Counted from the stretch's first letter, positions 45,395 through 54,541 are shown. The stretch is 64,000 nt of DNA from Ferruginibacter sp. (GCA_025963635.1 JAOQAK010000075.1:181962-245961), one strand, 5' to 3'. The notes: generated by a model not told the origin, from the sequence alone. Program-made: numbers and translations.

Positions 45395-45907
45395 TTTAAG
45401 GCTACTCACGATTACGTATACAATTTGCCCGTAGCTTCAGCCAGGGGGGTAGTGATGAACATCAGCAAAGAAAGGAAAAAAATTATCATCAAGCTTACCG
45501 CCGCCAACGAAATGGAAGTTAAATTGGAGGCCCGTACCAAAGACATCCTGTATCACTGAGAAAGCATTTCATTGAAAGAGGCAGGCAGCAGATCGAAATC
45601 ACAGAAGAAAATTTTCCGGCAGGAATTGCACAGTTTACTTTAGATAGGCATCCTTGCCGGACTTGCTGTACAGCCCTGGCAACTGAAAGAAATAATGAAA
45701 AAAAACCAGGCAGCTTATTACAAGATCTTTGACAATTAACCGGTGTTCTACTGGATGGGTTTTGCACCGAATGAAACAAAAACAATCAGGCTTGATTTGA
45801 AGGCTGAAATTGCGGGCACATATAAAGTAAAAGGCAGCACAACTTACCTATATTACACGCCTGAATTGAAGCACTGGAATGATGGGGCGGAAATAGAAAT
45901 TAAGTAA
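45395..45907 (+). pseudogene. Remnant of an alpha-2-macroglobulin-like secreted protein
   Basis: Broken pieces in changing frames on the plus strand. One reads YNLPVASARGVVMNIS up to a stop after TKDILYH. A shifted frame continues RQQIEITEENFPAGIAQFTL. A third ends PVFYWMGFAPNETKTIRL, then DLKAEIAGTYKVKGSTTYLY and EIEIK-stop, with an in-frame stop just before PVFYW. The middle piece resembles macroglobulin-domain strands, and the end closely resembles the C-terminal domain of bacterial alpha-2-macroglobulin-like proteins (LDLKAEIPGTY, YYTNE). Most of the usual 1500 or more residues is missing. Whether all pieces come from one gene is inferred. Confidence 0.55.
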
Positions 45908-45996
45908 AAAAGATAACCCATAAATGGTTGAAAATAACAGGATCTAACAAACGAATGATTGCTATGGCATTACCCCGTTTATCAAATCCTGCATTT

Positions 45997-46773
45997 CTAT
46001 TTGTACAAAACCTGTTCGTCTGTGTAGTAAGTTTTCATCATCCCTTTTTGATCAATTTTGATAGGTTCACCTGTAGGACTTTCAGTTCTTTCTTTGGTGT
46101 GTATTTTTAAGAAGGTCTTTACTTCAACATTTACCTTCCCTTTGAAGTTTTTGTAGATGTTTTCCGTTTCCTTCTTTAAGATCTTTTTAATAATCTTCAC
46201 CAACTCTTTGATCTTTTCATCAGGGATGGCTTGCGCAACCGAATAGGGAGATATCCTGGCTTCCCATAAAATTTCATCTGAATAACTATTGCCGATACCT
46301 CTTATCACATCCTGGTCGATTAATATTTTTTTGATTGTAGTCTTCCGCTGTAGTGCTTTTTTTAGATACTCAAAATTGAGTTCATCTGAAATAGCATCTA
46401 CACCTGCCTTATCAACAGGGTTGAGTTTGATATTGGCATTCTTCATCCTGTCGTTGAGCGCCAATCCCTGCCCATCTTCAAAGTGCATTTCAGCAATGGT
46501 AGATGAATGCGTATTCTTTTTATCAAAAACAAATACATCGCCGGTGAGCATCAGGTGCAAACCAAGCAGGGTGCCATCTGTAAATTCAAAACGCATTTCT
46601 TTACCGGAGCGATAAATTCTTTTGAGCGTTTTCCCATTCAGGGCTTTGGAAAACTCAGCCGGTTTATCCTTCAACCTGTCACCATTGACAATTTTGATGT
46701 TCCCTAATTTTTTACTGGCAAATATTTTATTTAGATTTCGTGTAAAGACTTCTACATCTGGCAATTCAGGCAT
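45997..46773 (-). CDS. Fpg/Nei-family DNA glycosylase without zinc-finger cysteines
   Basis: A 258-residue base-excision-repair glycosylase/lyase. The N-terminus MPELPDVEVF supplies catalytic Pro2 and Glu3; SGKEMRFEF, GLHLMLTGD and the helix-two-turn-helix DQDVIRGIGNSYSDEILW are typical. At the C-terminus, where Fpg/Nei carry a four-cysteine zinc finger, the sequence is SPTGEPIKIDQKGMMKTYYT, and the whole protein contains no cysteine. It therefore has a zincless finger, as known for NEIL1-type enzymes. The lesion preferred cannot be predicted. It is the last of three closely spaced minus-strand genes. Confidence 0.88.
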   Translation of the reverse strand: MPELPDVEVFTRNLNKIFASKKLGNIKIVNGDRLKDKPAEFSKALNGKTLKRIYRSGKEMRFEFTDGTLLGLHLMLTGDVFVFDKKNTHSSTIAEMHFEDGQGLALNDRMKNANIKLNPVDKAGVDAISDELNFEYLKKALQRKTTIKKILIDQDVIRGIGNSYSDEILWEARISPYSVAQAIPDEKIKELVKIIKKILKKETENIYKNFKGKVNVEVKTFLKIHTKERTESPTGEPIKIDQKGMMKTYYTDEQVLYK

Positions 46774-46842
46774 GGCTTATTATTTATGGAGTAAGTTAAG
46801 GAATCCGTTATTTAAACAAGTTTTAATAATGTTGAAAACGAA

Positions 46843-47232
46843 TCATTTTATTTTTTTCAAAACAACTGCTTTCCTCTTTTTCAGTCTTTCTACTTCCGGG
46901 ATCGCCAGCAAATTCTTTCCCTTTTTATCCGTGTGCCCCAGCAACGCATTTAATCTTTTACTCAGTTGCACTACTTTCACATCTTTTGATTTTAAAGAAC
47001 TGTATTTTTGTTCATGGATCTTTATTGCTGTATCAATATAGGTTAGTTCCTTTTTATATTCTTTTAATTTTCTCGAGAGGATCATTAGCCTATCCAACAC
47101 AGCAAGGTTTGATGGAAATTTTTTCACCAATTTTTCATACATCGCCACCGCCCTGGCGAATTCGCCTTCCTTTTCCAGCATAGCCGCACTTTCGATAGAA
47201 ACCGGTACCGCATTTTTAGAAACTACTTCCAT
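46843..47232 (-). CDS. Small TPR-like helical protein
   Basis: A 129-residue soluble protein, very rich in Lys and Glu. Residues about 15-75 form one and a half to two tetratricopeptide-like repeats (AAMLEKEGEFARAVAMYEKL, LKEYKKELTYIDTAIKIHEQ); the rest is probably coiled coil with a basic tail. I do not recognise a named family. It starts 8 nt after the stop of the preceding small gene and lies 69 bp before the DNA glycosylase, so the three are probably one operon. A role in DNA repair is only suggested by that. Confidence 0.65.
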   Translation of the reverse strand: MEVVSKNAVPVSIESAAMLEKEGEFARAVAMYEKLVKKFPSNLAVLDRLMILSRKLKEYKKELTYIDTAIKIHEQKYSSLKSKDVKVVQLSKRLNALLGHTDKKGKNLLAIPEVERLKKRKAVVLKKIK

Positions 47233-47240
47233 GATACGAT

Positions 47241-47495
47241 TTATTGCCTGTTGTGATGATCGATTTCTGCACCGATACTTTGAACAACCACATCATCAAT
47301 TTCCTTATCGGCATTTTTCAAAGAGATTACCCACTTTCCTCTGGCATCATCAGATTTCGTGATGTTGAACGACAATTGATTGCTGATATAAATGGCATAA
47401 TCTACTACATTGTCTTCCCTGCAACATGGCCTCACTTCTGCGGGATGCAAGCTTTCTCCATTCCAAAAATTGATGGTATAAGGTGTAATGTCCAT
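47241..47495 (-). CDS. Small conserved-looking hypothetical protein
   Basis: An 84-residue soluble protein, first gene of the presumed operon with the TPR-like protein and the DNA glycosylase. The sequence (ITPYTINFWNGESLHPAEVR, PCCREDNVVDYAIYISNQLS) predicts mixed alpha/beta structure with one Cys-Cys pair. No family is recognised and no signal peptide is present. Codon use and tight spacing support it as real. Confidence 0.55.
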   Translation of the reverse strand: MDITPYTINFWNGESLHPAEVRPCCREDNVVDYAIYISNQLSFNITKSDDARGKWVISLKNADKEIDDVVVQSIGAEIDHHNRQ

Positions 47496-47722
47496 AATGA
47501 TAGTTATTTTCCGGTTTAATGTACATTAAATATCATGCCATTCAACATGCGGGTATTGGTTATACAAATGGATCTTGCGCTTGAATTATTAAGTGTAAGA
47601 AAAACCCAACCAACCATCAAATTTCATAGCGCCACTTACGGCAAAGCAAGTTGAATGGTGGCGATTACTTTTTTTGAGCGATAACACCTGCCTGCGATTT
47701 GGTCCGGTGTTTATTAACCCAT

Positions 47723-48324
47723 TTAGCGGGTCAATTTAGATTTCTTTCTGTACTTCAAGGTTCTGCTATCATTTATTACGCCTTTCCAATTAAGTCCAAA
47801 TGCAAAGTCATAACTGTTGCCCTTTGCGTCAACATAACATTCCATATCAAGCGGTACATTTTCCTTTTGTTCTTCAACGGTTTTCATATGGGCCGATCGG
47901 TAAGATCGGATGCTTTTGCACCACTTTCTGGAAAAGGTGTTCCCTGATAGGTGGCTGCCCCGAATCCTCTTGGGTTAGCGGGTATAGCCTGGTGACCGCT
48001 ATACAACATAAGACCGGCTATTTGGCCGATTTTCATTTTAGCTGCCAGGTCCTTCGCCCTTTCCTCCACTCCAAACCGTCAGTCTTCGTATTTATCAAGT
48101 TTACCATTCTTGTTCAGGTCTTTAAAATGCAGGCCTTTGATGGTAAGGATTTTTATCCCCGAAGCTGGAGCATAACCCAATACGGGACCGGTTTTATTAA
48201 ATACGATTTTGAAATTGCTATTGGATGAATCAATTTTTTGCTGGGCAGCAATAGGGTTCATCAAACTCGGGAATAAAAAAACAGCGACAATAGTTTTGCG
48301 AAGATGTAAAGATGTAGCAGGCAT
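47723..48324 (-). pseudogene. GH3 beta-glycosidase remnant: both ends kept, middle deleted, plus a nonsense mutation
   Basis: From 48324 the frame gives a signal peptide (LMNPIAAQQ) and the N-terminus of a GH3 glycosidase (PVLGYAPASGIKILTIKGLH, NKNGKLDKYED). A TGA at 48079-48081 stands where homologues have Trp, and the same frame goes on with VEERAKDLAAKMKIGQIAGL and MLYSGHQAIPANPRGF to DLTDRPI-stop at 47884. From 47887 a different frame reads MKTVEEQKENVPLDMECYVD and GNSYDFAFGLNWKGVINDSR, which is the C-terminal end of the same GH3 type. About 600 residues with the catalytic domain are absent, and the junction shifts the frame. Confidence 0.85.
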
Positions 48325-48503
48325 TCGTTAAAAGTTTTGGTGATGGTAAGAATATTATCCGAACAGAACCAGCTGACGGCCAGCCCAAATAAAAAGAAAC
48401 AATAAAAAAAGAATGTTTATCATTTGAGACAAAAATCTAAAATGCATCGACGAAATAAATGGAAGAATATTTTTTTTGGATAGGCTATATAGAGAACCCG
48501 GGT

Positions 48504-49670
48504 TTACAACCTGCCTTCAGGTAATCTTCCATTTTTCATTGCTTCCACTTGCGCCGCAGTAAAGGCCGGATCAAAAAGTTCTTTTGATTGGTGATAGCAT
48601 CGAAACATGTCGGCAATATAATGCATTCGTTCCGCAAGATTAGCCCAATCAGTCGCTCCGCTTTCAAGCACGCTGCCTGGTGTTGGGTCTACCTGTTTCA
48701 GCAGCGCAATAAGGTCAGCATCGGTGAGTTCTTTTAAATCCTCGGAAAATGTCATGGAAAGATCACGCCCTAAATGCAAATAGTTGTCCGGAGGTAATGT
48801 AATGGTCATGAGGTGAGCAGTTAACGCCATACGAAGATGTTTTTGTATTAATTGCACCGAAGCTTCAATGGCATTATCTAATAAAGTGAAACCAAATACA
48901 CGTTTAAAAAACAGGCGAAACTTTATCCACCAGTTGGATCCTTTAAATAATTTATCTAACAATTCACTTTTTATCTGCTGTGCATCTATGGAGGCATTTA
49001 GCGCCTCGGCAATTTCAGGCTGCAATCGATTTTGTTCGTGATAACCGATAAAGAGATTCCCCAGTAAATTCAGTTGCACCCTTTTCTTCGAATCCAGTTC
49101 AAAAAGGGCACGATAGTAATACGAAAAACCTTTTGCGAGGTAGTCTTGTCCGTCGGGCGGAAGGCCTGGTTTTAATTGCCTGCAGAAATCATCAATGTGC
49201 GATTTATTATAGGCAATATCGGGAAGACAATTCATAATAAACCGCGAAAACTCCCGGGCAATTTCTTCAAATACTTTTTTATTACCGCGGCTCACTGCAT
49301 CGGCAGCATGGCTGGCAGCATTGGAAACCATGGTACCAACAACGGAATCACGAAGATTCCCCAGGCTCTGCTGTGCACCTGACTGTTTTGCCAGGGTGAT
49401 TACTAGTGACAAAGCAATCTCAATTTCGGGCACATTTTTTAAAATGTTTTCCAATGCATGTTCAAGGTCTTCATGCCGTATTGTAAGGCCCGCTTGCTTT
49501 GATGCCCAGGTGGCAAACGTACACCAGTTGGCACCTGCGGCCATATGAGTTGCAAATACAGAAGAGAGTTCACAATAGCATTGGGTGATTAAAACATTGC
49601 GCAACACCGGCTCAGTCAGGGCTGCAATACTATCAATTTTCGCGATGGTTATCTCGCCAGGAACAGGCAT
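48504..49670 (-). CDS. Conserved unknown helical protein
   Basis: A 388-residue, mostly alpha-helical protein without a signal peptide or clear membrane helix. The segment GANWCTFATWASKQAGLTIR (about 46-65) followed by EDLEHALENIL looks like a strongly conserved motif that I recall from unannotated actinobacterial and Bacteroidota proteins. Later parts (GKGF-like YLAKGFSYYYRALFELDSKK; FRLFFKRVFGFTLLDNAIEA) suggest a helical fold possibly near a membrane. No catalytic signature is recognised. It stands alone between the GH3 remnant and the DUF1080 gene. Confidence 0.65.
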   Translation of the reverse strand: MPVPGEITIAKIDSIAALTEPVLRNVLITQCYCELSSVFATHMAAGANWCTFATWASKQAGLTIRHEDLEHALENILKNVPEIEIALSLVITLAKQSGAQQSLGNLRDSVVGTMVSNAASHAADAVSRGNKKVFEEIAREFSRFIMNCLPDIAYNKSHIDDFCRQLKPGLPPDGQDYLAKGFSYYYRALFELDSKKRVQLNLLGNLFIGYHEQNRLQPEIAEALNASIDAQQIKSELLDKLFKGSNWWIKFRLFFKRVFGFTLLDNAIEASVQLIQKHLRMALTAHLMTITLPPDNYLHLGRDLSMTFSEDLKELTDADLIALLKQVDPTPGSVLESGATDWANLAERMHYIADMFRCYHQSKELFDPAFTAAQVEAMKNGRLPEGRL

Positions 49671-50064
49671 TAGCTAACAATTAAGTTTTGAAGAAACCAA
49701 TGAGAATGAGCACTAAATTACTGCGTGGATTAGCTATTTGCAACAGTCCACCTTATAAACAGGGTTTTCCAATTTTGAAAAAAATACCGATGATATAGGC
49801 GAGTAGAAAAGCAAAAAAGACTCAAAATTCACATCAATAAATTGAAAAGAAATTTATTTGACTTGCAAAACCATGACACTGCTTAATCACCAGAATTTTT
49901 ACAAAACTGTTTACTTATCGGGCTCTTCGATGGTTACATTTTGACCTCTTTGGCGCACCCTAAATCAAACCGCAAGTCATACAACTATTCTCGTTATGAA
50001 AATATATGCCACCTCAGCCAGGACGCTAAACTTTAGTGTAATCAAAACCTTACTAAAGAGATTT
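49671..50064. other. Intergenic region
   Basis: A 394-bp A+T-rich stretch between two minus-strand genes. I see no ORF, tRNA or strong hairpin. It should hold the promoter of the 388-residue gene. Confidence 0.4.
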
Positions 50065-50871
50065 TTATTTATCCTCTCGTAAGTTCAACAGCCGGATATT
50101 TCTAAAATCAACTGGCTGGCCTTCGCTTTGCAATGCGATAAAACCTTCCTTCAACAATTTACCATCTTGTTTTATTTTTGGATCATAATTGTTTACTACT
50201 CCCCCACCGATCTGCGGTTTTGAGTAACGAAGTACGGTATCACCGTTGATGATATGTGTTATCAGCGAATCACCCAACACGATGATTTCACCCTGCACCC
50301 ATTCGTTTATTGCATAGGTTTTTGAAGTAGAATTGATACAATGGCGATTGTCTATTTTCCCCTCAAACACAACATCGGTGCCGGGTGAACACATGTTCCC
50401 GGTAGGACGGGGCTTGCCGTCATCAAGACCAGCGAGCAGTTGAAATTCAATAGAAATAGGCCAATCCTGTTCCCTGGGCATGGTTGCGGGATCCTGCGAA
50501 TGAAACATAACACCGCTATTTCTAATGGTATAACTCGGTGCATCCCGGCGCCATTCGCCTGTGATGCGATATTCAAATACAAGGTGATAATAAGAAAATA
50601 GCTGCTTGTAGTACAAGTGGCCATAGCTGGTATTAAAGCTATCATACTGATCGTATCGAACCTTTATCATTCCTTCTTCTACCCGGAAAGTATTGCCATA
50701 ATTTACTCCTACATCATGGTGGTTAATCTTCGCTACCCAATCGTTGATTTCCCTGCCATTAAAAAGTGATATCCAGCCTTTTTGATGCGTTGTATCCTGG
50801 GCACTTGCTGTTAACATTGACAAGTTGACAATAAGAAAGAAAAATACAAATGAGCTACGTGATTTTATCAT
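50065..50871 (-). CDS. Secreted DUF1080 (3-keto-disaccharide hydrolase-like) protein
   Basis: A 268-residue exported protein with signal peptide (ending LTASAQ) and a concanavalin-like jelly roll of the DUF1080/PF06439 family: GWISLFNGREINDWVAK, YYHLVFEYRITGEWR, NSGVMFHS, IEFQLLAGLDDGKPRPTGN and the ending GFIALQSEGQPVDFRNIRL. Some members hydrolyse 3-keto-glycosides; most are uncharacterised. Length is usual for a single-domain member. No keto-sugar oxidoreductase is adjacent, so the substrate is open. Confidence 0.88.
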   Translation of the reverse strand: MIKSRSSFVFFFLIVNLSMLTASAQDTTHQKGWISLFNGREINDWVAKINHHDVGVNYGNTFRVEEGMIKVRYDQYDSFNTSYGHLYYKQLFSYYHLVFEYRITGEWRRDAPSYTIRNSGVMFHSQDPATMPREQDWPISIEFQLLAGLDDGKPRPTGNMCSPGTDVVFEGKIDNRHCINSTSKTYAINEWVQGEIIVLGDSLITHIINGDTVLRYSKPQIGGGVVNNYDPKIKQDGKLLKEGFIALQSEGQPVDFRNIRLLNLREDK

Positions 50872-51075
50872 AATAATTATTTAAGACCGAAATGTGAAAT
50901 TACCAAATAGTTTATCAATAGGTAATAAGGCAGGTATTCTTTAGAAAATATCAATTTGATTCGAAGTTGAAATGGAATATGTCGTGTAAATCCATCGAGT
51001 GTGCTATTAATCAGCAAAAGAATCGATTGAAGCAATGTATTACCGGATTAAACGAATTCCCATTTTCAAGAAAGC

Positions 51076-53130
51076 TTATTCTAATCCGATAGTTTGTAGC
51101 AATCTATAGTATCGGGGCTCTTTATTAAATGGATAGAACTCTCTTTGTACCTTCATATACACCAGGAGGCCATATTTTTCCTTCGCCAGTTTTTCGAAAA
51201 TATCGAAAGCCTCATCTATTTTACCACGAGTGGCTTTAATCATTCCAACAGCATACAACTTATCATTGTTTATTGGCGGCGCCTGCATTTCAGCCAACAG
51301 TTTGTCGACCTCTGCTTTCTTTCCCTGTTTTTCATATGACACAGCCAGCATGCCCACCATTACAGGGCGCCTGCCGGCTAAGCTTAGCGCTTTTTCTATC
51401 GACGCAGATGCATCTTTATAATCATTTATTGCATGATAGGCCATACCCCTTGTAAAATAAGCGTCAGCATAATCCGGTTCCATCCTGATCGTTTTATCGA
51501 TCTGTGCTAATGATTTTGTGAACTCTCTTCGGAAATGATAAATTCTTGCCACCCCGGTGTTGATACTTGGAGAAAGCGGGTCTAACTGGTAAGCGGTAAG
51601 AATTTCCTGCCGGGCCTCATCCAGCCTTTCGTGTAACGCGAGGTACAATGCATACCATTCATGTGCGGTAGCATAACCAGGCTTTAATGCGATCGCTTTT
51701 TTGAACGCTTTTTCAGTGCCTTGCCAATCCCAATCTATCCTGAATTTTATATAGCCCAGGGCAGCATGCGCTTCTGCCAGGGTAGAATCAATCCGAAGCG
51801 CATGCATCACCGCCGCTTTTGCGTTTGCCTCTGCGATAGATCTGGGGATACTTCCATATCCAGCCACGCCGATGAGGGTATAACAATAAGCCAGGCTTGA
51901 ATAGGCCAGTGCAAAAGAGGAATCCGCCGCGATGCTTTTTTCAAACTGTTCTTTTGCAGTGTGTATGCTTTCGGGGGTTCTTTTATTGAGAAAATATTTG
52001 CCGATCAGGTAATCCTGGTAGGCATTCATATTTTGGGTGGTACCTTTTTCCAGTTGTTCTTTTTCGGTTGAAAGGAGCCTCACCTTAAGTTCGTCGGCCA
52101 CATTCATTGCAATCTCACTCTGGATCATGAAAATATCTTTCAGTTCCCTGTCATATTCCTTCGACCAGATATGTTGTTGGTTGGATGCATCGATCAATTG
52201 AACCGTTATCCTGGCCATATTTTCTACTTTCCGCACGCTGCCTTCTAATATGGTGCCCACCATTAGTTCACGGCTGATCTGAGAAATATTTTTATCTGTG
52301 ATTTTATATTTCATAATCGAGGTCCGGGCGATCACATCCAGCCCGCTTATTTTAGAAAGGCCGGAAATCAGTTCCTCGGTCATTCCGTCGGCAAAATATT
52401 CATCCTTCGAATCATTGCTGATATTTGCCAATGGTAAAACGGCCAGTCTTGTTTTAGAAAATGCATCCTTATGGCCTAGTTCCTTTACGAAATAGACCAG
52501 TCCGAAAAGCAGGCATATGCCCAGCAAAACCAATCCATAAGTAAGTATTCTTTTTCGAGAAAATTTTTGATTAAACTTTTTTGGATTGCTGAGCCATGGT
52601 AACACGAGGCAATAAATATCCATTGGCATGGATATGTTCTTCAGCTTTTCAGCCCCGATCTTCCGAACCGGGTATTGCACTTTGTTCCTGATCTGCCGGG
52701 CTACATCTTCGGAGATACAGATGCCACCAGGCGGCGCCAAAGGCTCGATTCTTGCAGCTATATTTACCCCGTCACCATGCACATGATCATCTATATACAC
52801 CACATCGCCGATATGGAGGCCTATTCGCAGTGTGATCCTGCGTGTTATATTCTCTGCGAGATTCCTGTTGTGTAAAGCGGACTGAATTTCGATCGCACAT
52901 TCGGTGGCTTCCACGGCACTGTTAAACTCTACGAAAAAGGAATCTCCGGCAGTCTCAATTTCCCGTCCGGAATGTTTTAGAAATAAAGGCCGCAGGATCA
53001 CGCGGTGCTCTTGTAGCAGGTCCAGGGCAAGGGCTTCATTGGACTGGGTGAGGGCGCTGTAGCCAACCATGTCCGTAAACATTATTGCAGATAACCGTCT
53101 CATACGCTTTTGGTTGAAATGCCCTACCAA
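51076..53130 (-). CDS. Class III nucleotide cyclase fused to TolB-like and TPR domains
   Basis: A 684-residue protein. An N-terminal class III cyclase domain (1-180) keeps metal ligands Asp20 (MFTDMVGYSAL) and Asp63 (ETAGDSFFVEF), as well as Asn123 and Arg127 (GDGVNIAARI). The purine-selecting positions are Glu59 and His116 rather than Lys and Asp/Thr. A membrane helix (about 198-217) leads to a TolB/FlgO-like domain (about 228-350; TRLAVLPLANISNDSKDEYF, ADGMTEELISGLSKI) and about six TPR repeats (380-680). This architecture is known in many bacteria, with unknown output. Activity and product (cAMP or cGMP) are uncertain because of the substituted residues. Confidence 0.87.
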   Translation of the reverse strand: MVGHFNQKRMRRLSAIMFTDMVGYSALTQSNEALALDLLQEHRVILRPLFLKHSGREIETAGDSFFVEFNSAVEATECAIEIQSALHNRNLAENITRRITLRIGLHIGDVVYIDDHVHGDGVNIAARIEPLAPPGGICISEDVARQIRNKVQYPVRKIGAEKLKNISMPMDIYCLVLPWLSNPKKFNQKFSRKRILTYGLVLLGICLLFGLVYFVKELGHKDAFSKTRLAVLPLANISNDSKDEYFADGMTEELISGLSKISGLDVIARTSIMKYKITDKNISQISRELMVGTILEGSVRKVENMARITVQLIDASNQQHIWSKEYDRELKDIFMIQSEIAMNVADELKVRLLSTEKEQLEKGTTQNMNAYQDYLIGKYFLNKRTPESIHTAKEQFEKSIAADSSFALAYSSLAYCYTLIGVAGYGSIPRSIAEANAKAAVMHALRIDSTLAEAHAALGYIKFRIDWDWQGTEKAFKKAIALKPGYATAHEWYALYLALHERLDEARQEILTAYQLDPLSPSINTGVARIYHFRREFTKSLAQIDKTIRMEPDYADAYFTRGMAYHAINDYKDASASIEKALSLAGRRPVMVGMLAVSYEKQGKKAEVDKLLAEMQAPPINNDKLYAVGMIKATRGKIDEAFDIFEKLAKEKYGLLVYMKVQREFYPFNKEPRYYRLLQTIGLE

Positions 53131-53586
53131 ATATATTACAATTTAGTCGCAGAAAGCAAGCATATTGTCACCAGCAATGAATTTGCCGATCATTAACCGC
53201 GACAAACCGCGAGCCAAAAATTTTGTTCTTTTATTGGTCACGTCCGGTATCGGGCAAACGGATTTATATAGGGATGACAAGGGAATAATATGGGCCGAAA
53301 ACTCAACTTTTTAAACAATCCATATAACTGCACGCACAATACATTATCAAATATGGTGCGCATTGAAAATTCAGCATTGCGATAATTTACACAATTGATT
53401 CCTTGCTCTATATTGACTTGATTGCTAGAAATCTACATTTTCGCATTCAGTCATATTTCGACCCACGATCATTTTTTACATTCATTGATCGCATACTTAC
53501 ATCACCTTTCTCAATTGTGCCTGTAGAATAATTGTTTTACGCAATGTTTAAATATCTTTAAGCTTATCAACACCGATATTACCCTT
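53131..53586. other. Intergenic region
   Basis: A 456-bp A+T-rich gap between divergent genes with stops in all frames. I see no RNA gene or strong hairpin. Promoters of the cyclase gene and of the decayed frame at 53587 are expected here. Confidence 0.4.
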
Positions 53587-53921
53587 ATGAAAGCCGCTTT
53601 TCTTTTTGTATTCTTCTATTGCTATCACATTGCTTTATTTTGCCAAACAGTTCCTTCCATCGAACAGCAACGTTTTATTACGCAATTACATGCCGCTGCT
53701 CCCCAATCTTCTTTAATACATCACCAAACCAGTAACACAAAAGGGCTGAATGATTTTATACAAACCAGTTCCGGTATCGTTACACTCATCCGTTATTTTT
53801 TTTTGAATACGGTGAGGGCCAATACTATTCACACCCTGGCAAATTAGCAAAGAGATACAGCAAATATTATGGCTCAATTTCGTACCGGTTGTTAAATGAG
53901 CAGATTGAGAATTTGTCATGA
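53587..53921 (+). pseudogene. Frameshifted small secreted-protein gene
   Basis: The first frame from 53587 has a signal peptide (FFYCYHIALFCQ) and a helical start (VPSIEQQRFITQLHAAAPQS), then turns to poor sequence after a run of nine T at about 53796-53804. Moving one base in that run restores a protein-like frame (FEYGEGQYYSHPGKLAKRYS, KYYGSISYRLLNEQIENLS) that stops at 53919-53921. Later pieces such as YLPDGYYYCEKMILPVFEAE suggest the original gene went further. No family is recognised. A sequencing error in the T-run is an alternative to real decay. Confidence 0.4.
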
Positions 53922-54360
53922 TGGCTTTGCACAGGGATGCCGCAAAAGGTTGATGAGTAAACTTATTTACCTGATGGGTATTATTACTGCGAAAAAATGA
54001 TTTTACCAGTGTTTGAAGCTGAACGCTAGATCTGATATTTGAATATCACCATCGTTATTCTTTACAGTTTCATTTGTGAACGCTTGATCTCCGGCATTAT
54101 CATTGTCTCTTTTTGTTGGGATTTCTTTGAAACTGATCTTATGGCTTACGGAAGTGAATACGCTGGTAGACAATCGTTGACCGGCATTTTTGCTCCTCTC
54201 AGGCTAAGAAAAAATTTTTGATACTCATGTAAATACGGCCTCCATTCGTATGCTTAAATTGCAATACCGTGTCCGTGTGTCATTCCATATTTCATGTATG
54301 TGTAAGATATTTTGCAATCAAGCGGGAAAAAGTGGCGAAAAGATAAAACTTAAAAATAAT
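53922..54360. other. Decayed or non-coding region
   Basis: About 440 bp with scattered protein-like pieces, including a 60-codon frame at 54039-54221 with a hydrophobic start, but no supported gene. It is probably the continued remains of the upstream frameshifted gene. Confidence 0.35.
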
Positions 54361-54390
54361 AACCCCTGTAAATAATCATTTACAGGGGTT
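54361..54390 (-). terminator. Terminator of tRNA-Leu
   Basis: A perfect 13-bp stem, AACCCCTGTAAAT (54361-54373) with ATTTACAGGGGTT (54378-54390), and a 4-nt loop. On the minus strand it is followed by ATTATTTTTAAG, and it starts 6 nt past the 3' end of the tRNA. Confidence 0.92.
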
Positions 54391-54396
54391 ATATAG

Positions 54397-54480
54397 TGCC
54401 CGGGACTGGATTCGAACCAGCACATCCTTGCGAACGCTGCGACCTGAACACAGTGCGTCTACCAATTTCGCCACCCGGGC
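54397..54480 (-). tRNA. tRNA-Leu (anticodon CAG)
   Basis: An 84-nt class II tRNA. The acceptor stem GCCCGGG pairs with CCCGGGC plus discriminator A. The D-arm (TGGCGAAATTGGTAGACGCA) is typical of leucine tRNAs, the anticodon stem CTGTG/CGCAG encloses TTCAGGT (anticodon CAG), a variable arm follows, and the T-arm has GGTTCGAATCC. CCA is not encoded. It reads CUG codons and is followed by a strong terminator. Confidence 0.96.
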
Positions 54481-54541
54481 TAACAATTCAGGGCTGCAAA
54501 TATAGAAACTATAATGTATCCACCCAAAACCTTATCATAAA

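Noticed and set aside
54397-54480. Integration site of a mobile element at the tRNA gene
   Set aside because: No integrase gene and no repeat of the tRNA 3' end were noticed nearby; the flanking genes are ordinary.
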